The notes below the pieces were generated by a model. The model had not been told where the DNA came from. It saw only the letters and a list, made by a program, of their open reading frames with translations, and did no database searches. The position numbers and the translations under genes were made by a program. A stretch of 64,000 nucleotides of DNA from Saccharicrinis fermentans DSM 9555 = JCM 21142 (GTDB taxonomy: Bacteria > Bacteroidota > Bacteroidia > Bacteroidales > Marinilabiliaceae). Below, one piece after another: positions 35,532 through 44,377 of the stretch. The DNA is taken from contig NZ_KI912107.1 in NCBI RefSeq assembly GCF_000517085.1, positions 2,223,677-2,287,676 of the forward strand, read 5' to 3'. Numbering within the stretch: position 1 is the first letter of the stretch; every line of letters starts with the position of its first letter.

Positions 35532-35810
35532 TTATTTACTAAATTTACTCAAATGCATCATTTCCCATTGAAAATGAAAAGTGTGTTTTACCGTATTTTC
35601 ATAATCCATATAATTATCGGTCGATTCTTTATTAAAGTAATAATATTGAAAGTAGGCGTTCTCTTTTGACATAAGAAAAACATGCGGTGTGCCCAAGCAA
35701 TGCATTAGCTTATGTGGCAATTCTACTTCGGGGGTGTATTTAGTGCCAAATTCTTTATTCTCCGCAGCACCATTGACAAAAAATACATTGGCTATGGTGC
35801 TGCAAGGCAT
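35532..35810 (-). pseudogene. Orphan C-terminal tip of the metzincin effector, active-site Glu lost
   Basis: The 92 residues align with the C-terminus of the effector at 37274-38668 from its Cys-rich segment to the shared end NTVKHTFHFQWEMMHLSKFS. The zinc motif reads HKLMHCLGTPH, so the catalytic Glu is Lys; the Met-turn YMDYEN is kept. No delivery domain is present. Such orphan tips are typical cassettes of polymorphic toxin loci. Not expected to be active. Confidence 0.75.
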
Positions 35811-35839
35811 TAATTACCTATGACTAATCAACTGTAAAC

Positions 35840-36493
35840 TTAAGGTATCTTTATACCATAAATTAACTTGCTCTGTATTTCACCAGTTTCGGCATTCACT
35901 AGGTAGCAACGATGCTTGTTAATGTCAAACCTTTTAGCCTCTATAAACCAATAATGTTCTGGTTCATCTTCAAATACAGGGCTATTGGATCTCCCAATCG
36001 CTTCTAATTTGAAAGGCCCTATTTTAGCACGAACCAGTTTAATTGCTTCCTGCCAGCAGATTGGGTATTTAGCAGCAATACTATCTACTTTGTCTATTGT
36101 TGTTAGCTCGATGTAATTGTAGATACTATAGGTAGGGTTATTAGCTGTATAATTTATAAAAAAAAATCCAACAGTTAGACTTTTAAATGTTTGGTATTTC
36201 AATTGCAAATTGCCACTGTCTAAGAAAAAATCAGTAAACGTAGCTATATTACTTTTGTAGTTTTTGTGCATAAAGCCCAAAATGTTTTTATCAACATATA
36301 CTGTTGATAGTGTTTCTTTATCATAAATCAAGGTATCCTCAATGGTCTCTTTAATTTTTTCAATGTCATAATCCTTAATGTCAATGTGGTATACATATGC
36401 GCTTGTATCCAAATCACAAAAACAGATATCATCGTTTGCGAGGTATAGTTTGGTTTTAGATGCAAACCACAAGAACATAGCAACATTAAACAA
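35840..36493 (-). CDS. Putative immunity protein, paralogue 2
   Basis: A 217-residue paralogue of the lipoprotein just upstream. The C-terminal 90 residues (DKVDSIAAKYPICWQEAIKL onwards) are almost identical in protein and DNA to that neighbour; the N-terminal half has diverged. The start is uncertain: a different frame (36522) encodes the signal peptide MKSLIIYPFLCLMLLCSCGL, which joins this frame only through a one-base shift near 36465. The lipoprotein leader may thus be broken. If exported, it would protect the periplasm against the metzincin effector. Confidence 0.6.
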   Translation of the reverse strand: MFNVAMFLWFASKTKLYLANDDICFCDLDTSAYVYHIDIKDYDIEKIKETIEDTLIYDKETLSTVYVDKNILGFMHKNYKSNIATFTDFFLDSGNLQLKYQTFKSLTVGFFFINYTANNPTYSIYNYIELTTIDKVDSIAAKYPICWQEAIKLVRAKIGPFKLEAIGRSNSPVFEDEPEHYWFIEAKRFDINKHRCYLVNAETGEIQSKLIYGIKIP

Positions 36494-36543
36494 AGAAAGG
36501 GGTAGATTATTAAAGATTTCATCTTATATAGGTATATAAATAT

Positions 36544-37251
36544 TTAATAAAGCATATCATCATCTGAAACTGTACCATAAATTAACTTGCTTTGTATTTC
36601 ACCAGTTTCGGCATTCACTAGGTAGCAACGATGCTTGTTAATGTCAAACCTTTTAGCCTCTATAAACCAATAATGTTCTGGTTCATCTTCAAATACAGGG
36701 CTATTGGATCTCCCAATCGCTTCTAATTTGAAAGGCCCTATTTTAGCACGAACCAGTTTAATTGCTTCCTGCCAGCAGATTGGGTATTTAGCAGCGATAC
36801 TATCTACTTTATCTATTGTTGCAGGCTCAATGTAATTATAACTTCTATAAGTAGTGTCGTTTTCATTAACCCAAAAAGTTTGTCCAACATTTAGATTGTG
36901 AAACCTATATTTCTTTGATTGTAAATTGCCGTTATTTGTGTAATATCTAGAAAGGGTCATTATGTTGCTTTTATAATTTATGTGCATAAAGCGCAATAGG
37001 TCTTTATCCATTGTCCATGAATCAACATCTACTGTTAAAAGAATTTTATTATCATTAATCAAGGTATCCTCAATGATTTCTTTAATTTTTTCAATGTCAT
37101 AATCGTTGATATCAATGTGGTCTGTATAACTAGAGTCTAAACCACAAAAGCAGATATCATCATTTGCAAGGTACATTTTGGTTTTTCGCTGTAAGCCACA
37201 GGAAGTTAGCAATAACAAACTAAGGAGTGTATAGCTTATAAAGTATTTCAT
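36544..37251 (-). CDS. Putative immunity lipoprotein, paralogue 1
   Basis: A 235-residue lipoprotein: signal peptide MKYFISYTLLSLLLLTSC with the lipobox Cys at 18, then MYLANDDICFCGLDSS and a C-terminal domain with PICWQEAIKLVRAKIG and HYWFIEAKRFDINKHR. It follows the effector stop by 22 bp on the same strand. Immunity proteins for periplasm-acting type VI effectors are usually exported and encoded right after the effector, which fits. No family is recognised; the role is inferred from position and duplication. Confidence 0.65.
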   Translation of the reverse strand: MKYFISYTLLSLLLLTSCGLQRKTKMYLANDDICFCGLDSSYTDHIDINDYDIEKIKEIIEDTLINDNKILLTVDVDSWTMDKDLLRFMHINYKSNIMTLSRYYTNNGNLQSKKYRFHNLNVGQTFWVNENDTTYRSYNYIEPATIDKVDSIAAKYPICWQEAIKLVRAKIGPFKLEAIGRSNSPVFEDEPEHYWFIEAKRFDINKHRCYLVNAETGEIQSKLIYGTVSDDDMLY

Positions 37252-37273
37252 TTTATCTTTTTATATATGTGTA

Positions 37274-38668
37274 TTATTTACTGAATTTACTTAAGTGCAT
37301 CATTTCCCATTGAAAATGAAAAGTGTGTTTAACTGTATTTCCATAATCCATATAATTATCGGTAGATGTTTTATTAAAGTAATGAAATGGAAGATAGGTA
37401 TTATCCTTTGGCTGAAGAAAAACATGCGGTAAGCCCAAGCAATGCATTAGTTCGTGGGGTAATTCTGTTTTCGGTGTAACAGGTATTTTAAGGTGTTCCG
37501 CATTATTTCCTAAAAACATAAGAGCTTGATTATTTCCTGTTTTCGAACACCCATTAATACCTGCTTTAGTATCATCGCCTGTGAGCGTTTTGGCAGGAAT
37601 ATAACACTGAAAATTAGTTAAGAATAGTGTGATGCTCTTTTTGTCCATAGCATCGTATCCCCAATTATAAGAAGAGAATCTATCCAATAAATGATCTATA
37701 CCTAAAAAGTCCTCATTACCTTCCTCTTGTAATAGATCCATTTTTAATGAGCCTGCATGGTTGATCTCTAAATCAAGCGTCTTCTTAATCTCTTCTTCTG
37801 AAAAAGGACGAAATAAATTATTTGATTTATAATCGGTTAAATCGCTCAAAAGTTCAGTTCTAATACTAACAGGATTTCGGCGCACACGTAAATTGGCATC
37901 CATAAAATATTTTGCCCAATTTTTCTCAAAATCGTTGGCCAAATTCACTTCGTGTATGGTGTTTCCTACTATATTAAAATCGAGCAAAGCAGGATTAAAG
38001 GCACGTTGCAAATCGTCTTTAATTTTTTGAGTTAATGCTGAGGATGCATATTTCGAAATGCCAAACGAGTTAGATATAGCATTTTTCTCGTCATCATTGT
38101 CATCTTTATTTACTTTTGTAGTCACCATAACCAATCGTAAATCAACTTTTTTTGGTTTTGGATGAAATACATTGATACCACCAATAATATTATTACCCGA
38201 TTTAAAGCGAAGTTGAGTTGGTGTTTGCTTTGTGGCATTGCAGCTAATCGAAATGCTTTTCATGGCTGCTAAGTCCTTACTTTCATTACCATTTTTATCC
38301 TTGGTTAGAATAGTGAATTCATTACCATCGTTACCTTCAATTAAATCAAGAGTGCCTTTATCTTTATTTTTCTTAACATCCACCGATAATTCAACAGTTT
38401 GTCCTTGGCTGATGCTTAACCAAGGTACATAATACTCCTCCTCTGCAATATTAAATGGAGTATACTCTTTTTTTAGTTTCTCTAGGTCTGTACTATTCTG
38501 ACGCAACTTCTTAGTTAACGAATCAAAACCAAATTCTCCTTTTGTTCTGGCTTTATCACCTGCACTTTTATAGGTGTCAAATTCAATACGGCATTCTGAT
38601 ACTCTTAATTTAGCCTCAGTGGTCATAGTACCTGATATATGTTCTGATGAAAATGTAAATGTTGTCAT
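37274..38668 (-). CDS. Metzincin-type putative type VI effector
   Basis: A 464-residue protein. The first 190 residues contain an Ig-like region (VPWLSISQGQTVELSVDV and GGINVFHPKPKKVDLRLVMV) of a kind found in Bacteroidota secreted cargo. The C-terminal domain has the full metzincin zinc motif HELMHCLGLPH and a Met-turn YMDYGN, so it should be a zinc endopeptidase or a related hydrolase. There is no signal peptide. Its ATG overlaps the stop of the TssD carrier (TAATG). Carrier upstream and lipoproteins downstream mark an effector-immunity module; type VI delivery is inferred. Confidence 0.75.
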   Translation of the reverse strand: MTTFTFSSEHISGTMTTEAKLRVSECRIEFDTYKSAGDKARTKGEFGFDSLTKKLRQNSTDLEKLKKEYTPFNIAEEEYYVPWLSISQGQTVELSVDVKKNKDKGTLDLIEGNDGNEFTILTKDKNGNESKDLAAMKSISISCNATKQTPTQLRFKSGNNIIGGINVFHPKPKKVDLRLVMVTTKVNKDDNDDEKNAISNSFGISKYASSALTQKIKDDLQRAFNPALLDFNIVGNTIHEVNLANDFEKNWAKYFMDANLRVRRNPVSIRTELLSDLTDYKSNNLFRPFSEEEIKKTLDLEINHAGSLKMDLLQEEGNEDFLGIDHLLDRFSSYNWGYDAMDKKSITLFLTNFQCYIPAKTLTGDDTKAGINGCSKTGNNQALMFLGNNAEHLKIPVTPKTELPHELMHCLGLPHVFLQPKDNTYLPFHYFNKTSTDNYMDYGNTVKHTFHFQWEMMHLSKFSK

Positions 38669-39708
38669 TATGCTTGTTCTATAACGGTTAGTTCTACTTG
38701 TTCGGTATTATTATTCACAAGGTAATTACTTAAAATATCGTTTTCGAGCCTATTCCCATTGTATTCAAAGTCGGCATCCTTATCGTTTAAATTCAGACTT
38801 ATCTTTTTGCCTACTAAATGGCGTGTTTTAAATACTACGATAATAGTATCGCCAATTTGGTAATCGTCAATGCGATTGCCCTGCATATCTGTAATATAAC
38901 ACTCAACCCACTCGGGTTCTTGTACAGGCTCCTCTTCTACAGGTCCTGGGCCAAAAGCCCTATCATTTGGAGTGATATCAGTAACTTTCCAAACCTTCTG
39001 GTGCTCTTCACCACGGTTACGGGTAATGGCTGGCGATAGACGTATATGCATTCGCATGGCACTACTACCTGTTGATGTCATTTGCTCACCAACACGAATA
39101 CAGTAACAATCCCAAAACTCAATTTTAAAAGCCTGTTCCAGGTCGCCATCGAAAAATACCAACTTACCTTGTTTCATATCACCCTGTAACAACCATTCAT
39201 ACAAAAAGTCGTCATCTTGGCTTGAATCTAATGAAAGATTAAATATGCCACCAAACTTGTTATACTCAGTACGTTTTGTTATTTGTTGCACCGGACGAAT
39301 ATAACTATCATAGTTGCGGGAGTAGTTGGGAGCGATACCGTAATCGAGCCCATTACGCTGACGTGCTTTAGCTAATTTAGTATAGTATTTGGCTTTTAAT
39401 GACTTATCCTCTCCAAATGAAGAAAATTTTTCGGTACAAAAGTTTGATTCGCCATGTTTAACGGCAAATTCTGCTTCTCTCAAGCTTTCTCTAATAAGCT
39501 CTTTGTCAAAAAAAGTAGGATTAACAGTAGGTATTGTGCGGGGATTATATGGAGCCATATCTTTTGTATCGGCAGGTTCAAAAGGAAAATTCTTTTGTAA
39601 ATACTTTTTATAGTATTCCGGATCCATATCTACGGGACAAAAGTACTCGTAGTACACGCTTGTAAGCCAGCGTTCATAGCTGTCTACAACTAGTTTTACT
39701 CTATACAT
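38668..39708 (-). CDS. TssD (Hcp)-like tube protein with extra domains
   Basis: A 346-residue protein. Residues of about 150-255 match Bacteroidota TssD/Hcp: GGIFNLSLDSS, FLYEWLLQGDMKQGKLVFF, KIEFWDCYCIRVGEQM and MRMHIRLSPAI. The first strand (MYRVKLVVDSYERWLTSVYY) is split from the rest by an insertion of about 100 residues. A C-terminal beta-rich domain follows (VECYITDMQGNRIDDYQIGD, NLNDKDADFEYNG). Hcp rings stack into the type VI tube and can carry effectors in the lumen or as fusions. Coupling to the metzincin gene suggests this is its carrier. No sheath or baseplate genes are in the window. Confidence 0.72.
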   Translation of the reverse strand: MYRVKLVVDSYERWLTSVYYEYFCPVDMDPEYYKKYLQKNFPFEPADTKDMAPYNPRTIPTVNPTFFDKELIRESLREAEFAVKHGESNFCTEKFSSFGEDKSLKAKYYTKLAKARQRNGLDYGIAPNYSRNYDSYIRPVQQITKRTEYNKFGGIFNLSLDSSQDDDFLYEWLLQGDMKQGKLVFFDGDLEQAFKIEFWDCYCIRVGEQMTSTGSSAMRMHIRLSPAITRNRGEEHQKVWKVTDITPNDRAFGPGPVEEEPVQEPEWVECYITDMQGNRIDDYQIGDTIIVVFKTRHLVGKKISLNLNDKDADFEYNGNRLENDILSNYLVNNNTEQVELTVIEQA

Positions 39709-39907
39709 ATTAAGGTAAAGTTTGACTAACTAGGTTAAGATTTTGATTAATAATTAACATTATAGTACAAAAATAATACAATCTCAGGTTTTAAACAAAC
39801 CAAATTCGACTTAAGCAAACCTTTCAACTCGCCATCTTAACGACTACAGAACTTAAACAACTACAACAACTCCCCATATAAAGTAAATACACTCTTATAT
39901 AAATAGT

Positions 39908-39939
39908 TTTGTTCCCTCCAGCGCAATAAGTTACTTTTG
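39908..39939 (+). promoter_or_regulatory. Bacteroidota-type promoter
   Basis: TTTG (39908-39911) and TACTTTTG (39932-39939) are 20 bp apart, matching the TTTG/TAnnTTTG consensus of the primary Bacteroidota sigma factor. The downstream ATG is at 39963. Confidence 0.7.
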
Positions 39940-39962
39940 CACATCCAAAATAACAGATAAAT

Positions 39963-40946
39963 ATGAATTCTATTACTAAACTTTCTTCCCTATTAATACT
40001 CTTGGGTTTATACGCTTGCCAACCAACCAATAACAAAAACATCTCTTTTTATCATTGGAAATCAGAAGCCAATTCTTCCGACGTAATCCATACTACACTG
40101 CAGCAAAACCACACGAGCACAATATTTATGCATTATTTTGATGTAGAAATGTATAACAACAATGTCAGACCCACCTATGTACTCAGCAAAGTAGATACCC
40201 TATATAAATCCTACACCATTGTTCCGGTTGTTTTTATTACCAATAAAGCCATTCAAGAAGCCAATGTTAACACTTTGAGTAGTAGAATTTCTCAGTTAAT
40301 TGACCAAATCAGTCAGCACCATTTTAACAAAACAATCAAAAACATACAAATTGATTGCGACTGGACACAAAGCACAAGGGCCAAATATTTTTCACTGATT
40401 GAAAAATTGCAAGAACACTACGAAATAAATGTTACAATAAGGCTTCATCAAATAAAATTTCAGCAAAAAACGGGTATACCTCCCGTGTCCCGGGGCACTT
40501 TAATGCTCTATAATGTAGGAGATTTAAAAAACATAAAGCAGAACTCAATACTAGAAGCAGATATAGTAAAACAATATATTAACTCCTCCAGTTCATACCC
40601 ACTGGAATTAGACATTGCTTTACCGCTGTTCTCGCAAACTGTCATTAAAAATAATAACAACCAGGTACGAATCATCAACGGCACCCATAAAAAAGAGATG
40701 GACGAAGCATCTGCTTATTTTAAACCACTAGATACATACCTTTATCAGGTTAAAAAAGACACCCTTTACAAAGGCTTTTACCTAAGCAATGGCTATACAA
40801 TAAAATTAGAACATTCTAATAAAGATCAAATCATAGCTGCCTATCATGTCATAAAACAAAGCCAGATAAACCACAAGAACATCATTTTTTATCACCTAGA
40901 CGACAACAACTTACAATCAATAAACAGTATCATTAAAGAACTTTAA
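39963..40946 (+). CDS. Hypothetical lipoprotein, TIM-barrel-like (DUF3142-like)
   Basis: A 327-residue lipoprotein with signal peptide and lipobox LLGLYAC (Cys at 19). The body reads like a TIM barrel: SFYHWKSEA, STIFMHYFDVEMY, TIVPVVFITN, IKNIQIDCDWT and LELDIALPLFS. Such ordered strand ends with acidic residues resemble glycosidase-like DUF3142 proteins, but I cannot name catalytic residues with confidence. It is 10 bp upstream of the next gene, so the two are probably an operon acting at the outer membrane. Confidence 0.6.
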   Translation: MNSITKLSSLLILLGLYACQPTNNKNISFYHWKSEANSSDVIHTTLQQNHTSTIFMHYFDVEMYNNNVRPTYVLSKVDTLYKSYTIVPVVFITNKAIQEANVNTLSSRISQLIDQISQHHFNKTIKNIQIDCDWTQSTRAKYFSLIEKLQEHYEINVTIRLHQIKFQQKTGIPPVSRGTLMLYNVGDLKNIKQNSILEADIVKQYINSSSSYPLELDIALPLFSQTVIKNNNNQVRIINGTHKKEMDEASAYFKPLDTYLYQVKKDTLYKGFYLSNGYTIKLEHSNKDQIIAAYHVIKQSQINHKNIIFYHLDDNNLQSINSIIKEL

Positions 40947-40956
40947 CAGCTTTAAA

Positions 40957-43263
40957 ATGCAGACCAACTACACACAAATAAAACAGCTTTTACTACTAAT
41001 ATTACTACTCCCATCAACCATCACTTTTGCCTGTGGAGGGGGATATTATGATGAGTACGATTTTTTCTACAACCTGTTCAATCAACAAAATATATCCGCT
41101 AAAGACTACTATCCCTTTTTGCGTACTGATGACCGTGCCTTTTATCAAGAAGAGGAAAAAAATCCCTATGCTTTTACTTCTGGTAATCTCACACTGTGGA
41201 AACAGCTATTGCCCCAATGGAGCTACAATGAGATACAAACAGCCTTGCAAACAACAGACCATGAAAGTTTTAGAAAACAATGGACAAACAAAAATTCTCC
41301 CTTAGAAAAGAAAATTAAAGAATATATGCTTTTTGCCCGCAAGTGTAGTAATATATTTGCCTACCGAAATACACAATCGTGGGACTATAAAGAGATGATA
41401 GCCAATACAAAAATTGATATTGCACCACTACTGGAAGAAGCCAACACCGCCCTTAGTAGCGAAACGAACAAACAACTCAAAATTAGGTACTACTACCAAA
41501 TCATCAGAATTCTGCATTACGATAAGCAAAATCAAGCCGCTATCGATTTTTTTAACCATCATATAAAAGACAACTTTAGTCCTAACGAAATCTATTACTA
41601 TATTTTAGATCATATTGCCGGTTGTTACTATAACATAAAGGACTACGAAAAAGCAGCTTATCTATTTTTACAAGTTTTCACCCACAGCCTGGATAAAAAA
41701 ACCACGGCTTATACCAGCTATGTATTTTGTACATATCGGGGAGCCGAAGGGAAAGCGTATTTCAACGGAACAAAAGATCAGGTAAGCTATTTGACACTCA
41801 AAGGCATTCGTAATTTCACTGACGAACTAGGTGTCTTAAACGAACTATACAACTTAGCGCCCAATGACGAAAAAATGGAGTTACTCTTTATGCGTGCCAT
41901 TAATAACCTAGAGAGAAAAGTTTGGCCCAAAGCAAGCGGAATGAATACCACTGCGCTCCCCTCCATGAATGAAAGCAATGCGCAAACTACGCAAGTCTTA
42001 AAAGCTTTTGCACTGAAAAGCTATGAAAATCCCCGGATAAAGCACAAACAATTCTGGTTACTTTCCTTATCCTACCTTCACTTTCTATCAGGAGATCAAA
42101 ACCATGCTATTCAAACACTTAAACAAATAAACAAAGTCTCCTATTCTGAGCAAAAGGAACTGCTATCAAAAGTCTATACTGTGTTTAGTTGGAAAGAAAT
42201 AGATACTACTAAAGAACAATTTTTAGCTACTAATTTTGGTGAAGACATTGGACATTATAAGGTCTATCAGACTAACTGGCAACATCTGGTATTGGATCAG
42301 GTGGCCCATGTATATTACCAAAACGGAAAATTAGCCAAAGCCTTTTTAATACATAACGACATCAAAAAAATCAGTGCACTTTCATCACACACACTCATTG
42401 ATAAACTACTGACCTTTGCGCAAAAACCAAACAAAAACCAACTAGAGCAATACCTCTTGGAAAGATGCAAAGGAGGAGAAACTTCATCACAAGTAACAGA
42501 CTACCTTCAGCAGGTTAAGGGTTTATATTACTTGCAAGCAGCAGATGTAGTCAATGCCCATAAACATCTAAAAACCAAAGATTTTGACCCCATCATCATC
42601 CCAGCTAAAATATTTAGCAACAACACCACGGAATGCTTTTCATGCGATGAAAATGAAATCATGGTTGATTCAGTCTACCTGGCTTCACCCTTTGCCTTTA
42701 TAAAACCCTCCTTTTCACTACATGAATTACCCACTTACCTATTAAAATTAGATTCCATTAGCAAAGGAACAGTAGTCTGGAAGAAGAAACTTGCACATTA
42801 TCTGATAGCCAATTATTATTTCAATGTTTCAAACACAGGTTACTACCGAGGGTATCTATTTGAAAAAGAACACTTTTCAAACCACCACTTTTTTAGGTAT
42901 TACGGAAGTAACGATAAAATGGCTGACGAACTCATCCAAAACAGTATGGGATATAACCTCAAAGGCATTAAAAATCATGAAAAAACCTATCACCAACTCG
43001 CCCAAACAGCTTATTTGCATTATCGGAAAGTACTAGAAAACTCAAACGACAAGGAATTAAATGCCCGTTGCTTATATATGATGGCCAAGTGCGAACTAAA
43101 TACTTTTTATAACGAAACTTATAAAGGATGGGGTTTTTACGACGGAAGTAACACAACAGAAAACAAAGCATTTGACGAACTAATAAACCATTACTCAAAT
43201 ACTAAATTTTATCAAATGATTATCAAAGAATGTAGCTTTTTTAGAAATTACAGTGCCTTATAA
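40957..43263 (+). CDS. Hypothetical secreted helical-repeat protein
   Basis: A 768-residue protein with a signal peptide (about 1-25) followed by CGGGYYDEYDF, so it may be a lipoprotein or a Cys-capped secreted protein. The body is rich in helical pairs resembling TPR/Sel1 repeats (NIKDYEKAAYLFLQVFTHSL, HYQNGKLAKAF-like segments). Aromatic and Tyr-rich stretches suggest ligand binding. I recognise no family. It is paired with the lipoprotein gene upstream. Confidence 0.6.
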   Translation: MQTNYTQIKQLLLLILLLPSTITFACGGGYYDEYDFFYNLFNQQNISAKDYYPFLRTDDRAFYQEEEKNPYAFTSGNLTLWKQLLPQWSYNEIQTALQTTDHESFRKQWTNKNSPLEKKIKEYMLFARKCSNIFAYRNTQSWDYKEMIANTKIDIAPLLEEANTALSSETNKQLKIRYYYQIIRILHYDKQNQAAIDFFNHHIKDNFSPNEIYYYILDHIAGCYYNIKDYEKAAYLFLQVFTHSLDKKTTAYTSYVFCTYRGAEGKAYFNGTKDQVSYLTLKGIRNFTDELGVLNELYNLAPNDEKMELLFMRAINNLERKVWPKASGMNTTALPSMNESNAQTTQVLKAFALKSYENPRIKHKQFWLLSLSYLHFLSGDQNHAIQTLKQINKVSYSEQKELLSKVYTVFSWKEIDTTKEQFLATNFGEDIGHYKVYQTNWQHLVLDQVAHVYYQNGKLAKAFLIHNDIKKISALSSHTLIDKLLTFAQKPNKNQLEQYLLERCKGGETSSQVTDYLQQVKGLYYLQAADVVNAHKHLKTKDFDPIIIPAKIFSNNTTECFSCDENEIMVDSVYLASPFAFIKPSFSLHELPTYLLKLDSISKGTVVWKKKLAHYLIANYYFNVSNTGYYRGYLFEKEHFSNHHFFRYYGSNDKMADELIQNSMGYNLKGIKNHEKTYHQLAQTAYLHYRKVLENSNDKELNARCLYMMAKCELNTFYNETYKGWGFYDGSNTTENKAFDELINHYSNTKFYQMIIKECSFFRNYSAL

Positions 43264-43346
43264 AAGATAAGAACTACAACAAGAAGAATAAATAACATCT
43301 ACTCTTGTTTAAATACACAACTAAGTACCTTCTAAAAACCATAAAA

Positions 43347-44315
43347 ATGACAAAATACATCATTAGCATTAGTTTTTTAACACTCCTATTAACCAACAGT
43401 TTAAGTCAAACTAAAACAGAACCATTTGACCCCTATGCAATGTCCAACCTGGTCCGGTCAGGAGACACCTTAAAGCTACGGCAAGCGATTACAAAATATA
43501 ATTACGACGTAAACACATACGATGCGGAAGAATTTACAATGCCATTGTTACATGTAGCTTGTAGCTCAGGAGATAGTGTGATGGTTGACTTTCTACTAAA
43601 AAACGGAGCCAACCCCAATATACCCACCCGGTACGCTTTGGCTGCCAGTTGGGCAGCAGAAAAAGGCCACGTAAAACAAATAAAGCAATGTTTAGATAAT
43701 GGTTTAGACCCTCAGATTGAAGAAATGAGCTACTGGGTCAACAAATACAAAAAAGGAGACAAGGACATCCCCCAATGGATGAACAAAGTAATCAGCCGGG
43801 TTCTTGAAACAGATACCATTCCCTATCAGAACTTTCCCTACTACCAATTTACAGACCCTGGAGATTATACGCTACTCATTGCCTCTATCATTTCTGATGA
43901 ATATAAAAAACATCAGTTAACAAAGGAGCTTATTGATGCTGGTGTAAACATAAATCTAATCAACAAAAGCGGTTATACAGCCCTTATTGCAGCCATACTC
44001 AAATTAAATCCTTCATTGGTAAAACTATTGATAAAAAATGGGGCACATGTAAACCAACTAATAGCAAATCCCTTTCAAACTCGTAATGACGATGTTCTCA
44101 ACAACCATGTAAGTCCCCTACTCTTCTTGCTTATCTACATTAATGATAACCATGAGCTCTTATCCCAAAATCATGATGAGATTATAAGCATCATTAAAAT
44201 GCTAAAAAAAGCAGGTGCAGACATGTCTATACAAACAAAAACAGAACAAATGTCGGCAATGGATATTGCTAGGCAGTTGGGCGATGATAAGATCATAAAA
44301 GCCATCCAAAAATAA
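43347..44315 (+). CDS. Exported ankyrin-repeat protein
   Basis: The start at 43347 gives a signal peptide (MTKYIISISFLTLLLTNSLS). The mature protein of about 300 residues holds ankyrin repeats: PLLHVACSSGDSVMVDFLLK and then NGANPN, SGYTALIAAILKLNPSLVKL and then GAHVN, and a degenerate last repeat MSAMDIARQLGDDKIIKAI. Ankyrin stacks bind protein partners. The gene follows the two hypothetical secreted proteins in the same direction. The partner is unknown. Confidence 0.8.
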   Translation: MTKYIISISFLTLLLTNSLSQTKTEPFDPYAMSNLVRSGDTLKLRQAITKYNYDVNTYDAEEFTMPLLHVACSSGDSVMVDFLLKNGANPNIPTRYALAASWAAEKGHVKQIKQCLDNGLDPQIEEMSYWVNKYKKGDKDIPQWMNKVISRVLETDTIPYQNFPYYQFTDPGDYTLLIASIISDEYKKHQLTKELIDAGVNINLINKSGYTALIAAILKLNPSLVKLLIKNGAHVNQLIANPFQTRNDDVLNNHVSPLLFLLIYINDNHELLSQNHDEIISIIKMLKKAGADMSIQTKTEQMSAMDIARQLGDDKIIKAIQK

Positions 44316-44343
44316 CACACAAAATATTCACTAAATTCTTTTC

Positions 44344-44351
44344 TATATTTG
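44344..44351 (+). promoter_or_regulatory. -7 box of the LamG/winged-helix regulator gene
   Basis: TATATTTG fits the TAnnTTTG element and lies 26 bp before the TTG start at 44378. No convincing -33 element is seen. Confidence 0.5.
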
Positions 44352-44377
44352 CACTATAACCTCAAAGAAAATAAAAT

